Source of the DNA: Paramecium octaurelia
Lineage: Eukaryota; Ciliophora; Oligohymenophorea; Peniculida; Parameciidae
Assembly (NCBI GenBank): GCA_905182995.1
Contig: CAJJDP010000130.1
Span: 124,001-188,000 of the forward strand
Reading direction: 5' to 3'
Length of the DNA stretch: 64,000 bases
Under the pieces are notes generated by a model. That model saw only the letters and a list, made by a program, of their open reading frames with translations. It ran no database searches and was not told the origin of the DNA. This document shows, one piece after another, positions 59,664 to 64,000 of the stretch (position 1 is the stretch's first letter; every line of letters starts with the position of its first letter). Position numbers and translations under genes: made by a program.

Positions 59664-60363
59664 ATGAGTGGAAATAAGAAGATGGATGCTTTGATAAGCA
59701 TGAAAGCTGAAATCTAGGCATAGAAGGAAGGATAAGAAAAAATATAAAAACTATGTTTCGAAAATATCAACATTGGATAATTTACAAATGAAACATTAAA
59801 ATTATTGTCAAAATATAATGATTTAAGTAAAAATGATGAATAAAGAAAGTATGTTTGGAATTTAATGATTGCAAATTGTCATCTTTGGATAATTTGATAG
59901 GATTCCCAAATCTAACAAAATTACGATTATGCAATAATTATTTGGATAAGAATAGTCTCCAACATATTATTTAGCATTTTCCAAAGGTCACATACTTAGA
60001 CATAAGTGGAAACAAAAAAATTAGCGAAGATGTATTTTATTATTTGAATAAAAAAAGGATCTTAAAGTTTTGGTTGACTTAAAAGAATTATAGCATCTAG
60101 TGTTTAATGAAAAAGATACTAATAGAGAACTGTTGTTTGAGTAGATACCATAGTTGAGTTATATTGATCATAAGGATAAGGCTGGAAATGAGATTGAGGA
60201 TGAGGAAAACGAAGATGAAGAAGATGAGGATGAAGAGGATGAAGATGAGGAAGATGAAGAGGACGATGATGATGAAGATGAAGATGATGAAGATGGAGAA
60301 AGTGCTGAAGAAGCAGAGGAATCTGAAGTTGAATAGGCAGTTTAGAAAAAGAAAAAAATGTGA
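59664..60363 (+). CDS. ANP32-like acidic leucine-rich-repeat protein
   Basis: 216 residues after two introns (23 nt GTAAAAATGATG...GAAAG and 26 nt GTATTTTATTATTTG...AAAAAG). A short LRR domain (LEFNDCKLSSLDNLIGFPNL, TKLRLCNNYLDKNSLQHIIQ, KVTYLDISGNKKISED, LKVLVDLKELQHLVF) is followed by the cap motif YIDHKDKAGNE and an almost purely acidic tail of Glu/Asp, ending in KKKKM. This is exactly the ANP32/pp32 architecture: LRR plus C-terminal acidic region that binds histones or PP2A and shuttles between nucleus and cytoplasm. Family length is about 230-260, close. It is convergent with the AGC kinase gene, 28 bp apart. Confidence 0.85.
60196..60306 (+). repeat. Imperfect GAtGAa repeat encoding the acidic tail
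   Basis: Roughly 110 bases of GAT/GAA/GAG/GAC codons encode the Asp/Glu run of the ANP32-like protein. Codon use alternates, so the repeat is a coding low-complexity tract and not a pure microsatellite. Confidence 0.85.
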
Positions 60364-60391
60364 TGAGAAAATATTAAAATTAAATATAGAC

Positions 60392-62305
60392 TCATTTTTT
60401 AGATGGTTCAGTCAATAAACTTTAATAAAATTTTAGGTTGGTAACACTTTTTGTATTTTTGAGTGTATCATTTGAACATATCACTGATGATAGTTATGAT
60501 TATGATTATTGGGATAATAGTGATTGTTAACTATTCTGAGAATTTTTTGTTCTCTTTCTTACTAAAGAATCAATTGTGTCTTTGGTAACTTACGTAGATG
60601 AGTTTTTATCAAATTCATATACTTTGTATCTTTTCTATTGATAGAAAAAGGCACTTTCAAACATGGGTGTAAATTAAATAATCAATTTCTGTTCCCTGTT
60701 TAATTATTCAAATAATATTCTATCATTTGTTGTAGGCTATTTAAATGATAATTTTGTAATATCAGGAATGTAAGGAGGATCTATTTTTTTTTGAATGTAC
60801 TTAGTAATGTCAATGTCTTAGAACCAAGGGTGTGCCAATATATCATCAATTCCATTCTTCGATCCCAATCTCTTACTTGGATCCTTAATCATCAATAATC
60901 TAATTAAGTCTTTGACTTCTGGACTCAACTGTTTGGGGAATGTCACCTATTCATTCAACAATCTGGTGTAGATGATGTTTCTATCTTCACAATAAAAGGG
61001 AGGGAGTCCTGTAACAAATTCATATAATAATGCTCCTAAACAATAATAATCAACTAAATAATTATGTCCATCATTATGGAACATCTCAGGTGCCATGTAC
61101 TCAGGAGAACCACAGAATGAGTATGCATTTTATTCTGGTTGCATGTTGGGTCTTGCCAAACCAAAATCAGCCAACTAAATATGTCCTGTTATATCAATTA
61201 ACACATTCTCTGGTTTTAAATCTCGATAGATCATTTGTTAATGGTGTAGAAACCCTAAGGCTAAACAGACTTCTGTGATGTAAAATCTGGCTTGTGATTC
61301 TGTCATCTTTTAAACTCTTTTCATGTAACTAAACATTTCTCCCCCAGGACAATAATCAATGCCAAAGATTATCCAATTTTTGGTTTCAAATACAAATTAT
61401 ATCTTTGATGTGAATAACGAACCTTTGTTTGTAGTTTCTATAAGTATATCTCTTTCATTCTAAACTAAGTCCTGCTTCTCATTTTAGATGACAAAACTTT
61501 TGCTGATAAACTTTAAGGCAACGAAACTACCATCTATTAATGATCGAGATAAAATAACTGTTGAGAATCCACCTCTGCCTATGACATGTAAAAACTAAAA
61601 GCAACTTAAATTCAATTGTTTCGGTGGAGATATACCAATTATGGGTTTCAATCTTATGGTTTTGCCAATCATGTGGTTCATTGGGAGAGAGGGAATTGTG
61701 AGATAATAATCAAGCCCAATATTTTCATCCAATGTTGCAAACCCAATTACTTGATAGCTGCCTGACTTACTTTTTAATACACTCAGCATTTTATCTGTAG
61801 TTACATTAGGATGAAATCTGTGATTTTGGGTAACTTCTGAGGAGTAGTGAACGTAAACAGAAATTTCCTATTTAGGCATTTTATCAATTGATGAAGACTT
61901 CCCCCCTGCTTAAATAGAACTGGTTAGAAGATCTTCGACACTGCTTCTGCGAGTCATTGAACCTTTTTCTAAGATGAGTTTATTTTTATTTGTCAGTTTT
62001 TAGTTTAGAATTAAGTTGATTCCCTTTGATATTTATTGAAATGGGAAATTTGTTTCAGTTGGAACTTTCGAAGTTTTTACTTATGGTTTAGGTTTATCTC
62101 TAGAATTTGATCGCTGCTAACTATGCACTCTCTCTGTTAAGCTGCCATGATTAACCTTACGAGCAGAATCTTATTTCACCAAATCCTTCAATATAATTTG
62201 CGACAGATTTCTTTGAATGAATTTTAAGGGAGATTGTGATGCATTTTTGCTAGTGTGATTCTTGGTACTCATCTAAAAGTTTTATATTACACGAGCTGGT
62301 GACAT
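60392..62305 (-). CDS. AGC-family protein kinase, intronless
   Basis: 637 residues in a single exon. The N-terminal 240 residues are Ser/Lys-rich linker, then a beta-rich segment (QEISVYVHYSSEVTQNHRFH, IGFATLDENIGLDYYLTIPS). Kinase domain from about 245: HVIGRGGFSTVILS, VALKFISK, CPGGEMFSYMK, MIYRDLKPENVLID, LADFGLARP, YSFCGSPEYMAPEM, HPWFQDI. All catalytic residues are present. The glycine loop and activation loop closely match those of the AGC kinase at 20-21.8 kb (YSFCGSPEYM), so the two are related. A C-terminal tail with a hydrophobic phosphorylation-type motif (FESAFFYQQKRYKVYEFDK) is present. The first ATG is used; an internal ATG 12 codons later is possible. Confidence 0.93.
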
Positions 62306-62626
62306 TATCTAACCACTTCGTTATCTCATTTATTGTTATCAAATAAAAAAAATTATTATTATTTACATTATCGATAGGTAAAAATAATCAGATCAAAATT
62401 GCTATTGATACTCACATTCGATTTGTAATTTCCAAACAAACTAGCATCCTAATATTATTTAGACGATTTATATTAATTAAATAAAAGAATGTCATTCTAC
62501 ATATTGCCTACTATTCCTAATTCAAAATCACCTATAACTAATTAATTGATTATGAGGATAAGAATGAATTTTGGCTATTAAATTAAACTTTTATCATATA
62601 TAATTTTATTGATATTTCTAAAAATA
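62306..62626. other. AT-rich spacer
   Basis: 321 bp between two minus-strand genes. AT-rich with no protein-like frame; it contains the promoter of the AGC kinase gene at its left end and the 3' end of the AP-1 mu gene. Confidence 0.5.
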
Positions 62627-63981
62627 TCAACTCATTCTAATTTAATATTCTCCATTTTATGTGATGTATCTGACCCATGGCAATGCATTGTATCCACTCT
62701 TGTCTTAGATCTTTAAATATCTGACTTAGAATCCAGAGACAGTAAAGTAGGGTATTTCAAAAGTGATATTGATGGGCATCTTCTAAAATTTATCTCTATT
62801 TGGTGACACAATCCTATATTTAATTTGATATGCATATATACGTTGGGAGATGGAATACAGCATTCATCATGAAGTCTCTTTGACCTCCAAATTATTTGAT
62901 ACTCCAACACATAGCCTCCTTATCAGGCATATAATTGACAGAACCGTGAGCAGTTCTGAATTGAGGTTACTCGGCATCATCAGGTACTGGAACAAATATC
63001 TAAATATATAAATGACTGTGTTACTTCCACATTGTTGGCTGTGCTCTTGGGCTTGAAGTTAGATTTAGCTTTAACTAAGAATTCAATCTTGGTTGCTGAT
63101 TTCCTCTCAATCAGGACATCCACTGAAAAGAGTGGCTTCACTCTTATATCTAATCTATAAGAAATCAATTCGAAATCGCCATCTGGAGGTATGAATTGAA
63201 TGACTCTTTCATTTTCAAATTTAGACAGTCTCACACATTAATGGAACTTGATATCATCAAATTCAACTGCTCTTGCTCTGGCTTGACGTCCTTGTGCTTC
63301 AAAAAATGCTTTATCGTTCAAACCCAATTTCAACTCAGGCATTCCACTCAACATACATTTCACCTACACTTATCCTATGATCTCGCTCTTTATTACGTTT
63401 CCTTGTTGACCGATTAGCATGTTCAATTTCTCAATGACGTCCAAAAACACTTCATTCTTCTTATACTTGATTCCCTCCTTTCTCCATGATATCTTATTAG
63501 AAACCAATGCAACCACATTGAAATTGGTTGGTTCTGGTTACTTTTTCTCTTTCAATTAGAAGCTTTCAGTTTTTATGAATTCTTTCAAAATTTTAAATTC
63601 TGTTGTTTACGGATATCCATTATCAAGCATTTCATCTAGCAATTCATAGACAACTACAAAATTATCTCGAATAGACTCTTCCTCAACGTTTACAAAATAT
63701 TCCTACAACACCTACACCAATCTGAATAAGAATGAAAAAATCATCAAACAATTAGCATTTTAAGAGCACACTGTCATAAATATTAAATTGTTATGCCTTA
63801 TAAATATGTATGTATATCCATCCTTATCTATCATCACAGGCTTCTGAGTATATTCATCAAATTCCAATAATTTTTTATTAAATGTTTCGTGAATATTTGC
63901 AGGCAATTCATTTCGATATTGCCTTGAAATCAGAACTCTTCCCTTCTGATCCAAAATGTAAATCGATGAAATTCCAAACAT
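62627..63981 (-). CDS. AP-1 clathrin adaptor complex, mu subunit
   Basis: 433 residues after two introns (25 nt GTAACACAG...TATTTAG, 28 nt GTATATATGC...AATATAG), matching the family length of about 423. The N-terminal longin-like domain starts [20 protein letters not shown]; the mu homology domain includes [72 protein letters not shown] and the characteristic end [20 protein letters not shown]...[19 protein letters not shown]. The [15 protein letters not shown] and NGxY ending separate AP-1 mu from AP-2 and AP-3 mu. It selects tyrosine-based cargo for clathrin vesicles at the trans-Golgi and endosomes. The start codon is the extreme right edge of the window. Confidence 0.96.
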
Positions 63982-64000
63982 TATTAATAATAAAACACGT

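Overview
This window reads as macronuclear DNA of a Paramecium-type ciliate. Three things show it. First, almost every real gene is broken by TAA and TAG when read with the standard code but becomes one long conserved protein when TAA and TAG are read as glutamine and TGA is the only stop. Second, the genes carry tiny spliceosomal introns, about 20-31 nt, mostly GTA...TAG or GTA...AAG, whose removal restores conserved motifs exactly (phosphoglycerate kinase, PTEN, RBBP4, kinesin, PP2C, AP-1 mu). Third, the DNA is very AT-rich and dense, with neighbouring genes often only 12-60 bp apart. No bacterial-type operons, insertion sequences or CRISPR arrays were seen. Gene coordinates below run from start codon to stop codon and include introns.

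Layout. 1-2.1 kb: a MORN-repeat protein (cut by the window edge) and a zinc-finger/SPRY-like protein. 2.5-10.3 kb: an unresolved coding stretch, an RBBP4-type histone chaperone, a kinesin-2-like motor, a PP2C phosphatase, a coiled-coil protein and a Cys-rich/SPRY protein. 10.3-15.3 kb: two coiled-coil or basic proteins, a gene fragment and an unknown gene. 15.8-21.8 kb: phosphoglycerate kinase, a LAMTOR5-like Ragulator subunit, a C2-domain protein, a PTEN phosphatase 12 bp further on, and an AGC kinase. 21.8-31 kb: an unknown 565-aa protein, a tubulin-tyrosine-ligase-like enzyme, a PP6 regulatory (SAPS) subunit, a zinc-finger protein and a GOSR1-like Golgi SNARE. 31-35.9 kb: a poorly coding block with a small basic protein and decayed remnants, including a TPR pseudogene. 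35.9-44 kb: one giant cysteine-rich, beta-helix, membrane protein on the minus strand. 44.8-53 kb: a RhoGAP, a protein kinase, a CEP78-like LRR protein, a small membrane protein, an MGNC-starting kinase and a longin R-SNARE. 53.6 kb: tRNA-Ile(AAU). 53.9-64 kb: a large unknown helical protein, a PH-like/kinase fusion with a degenerate DFG motif, an ANP32-like acidic LRR protein, an intronless AGC kinase and the AP-1 mu subunit.

How the genes fit together. Signalling (five protein kinases, PP2C, PTEN, PP6 regulator, RhoGAP, LAMTOR5), membrane traffic (two SNAREs, AP-1 mu), cilia and microtubules (kinesin-2, TTLL, CEP78-like) and chromatin (RBBP4, ANP32-like) are all represented. The genes are independent, each with its own start and stop. 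Neighbouring divergent starts as close as 25-37 bp must share very short promoters. The most interesting points are a stop-less 27-nt intron inside the ATP-binding loop of a kinase, a kinase whose DFG reads EFD, gene models that need a non-canonical splice site or contain a frameshift or in-frame TGA, and a decayed low-coding block.
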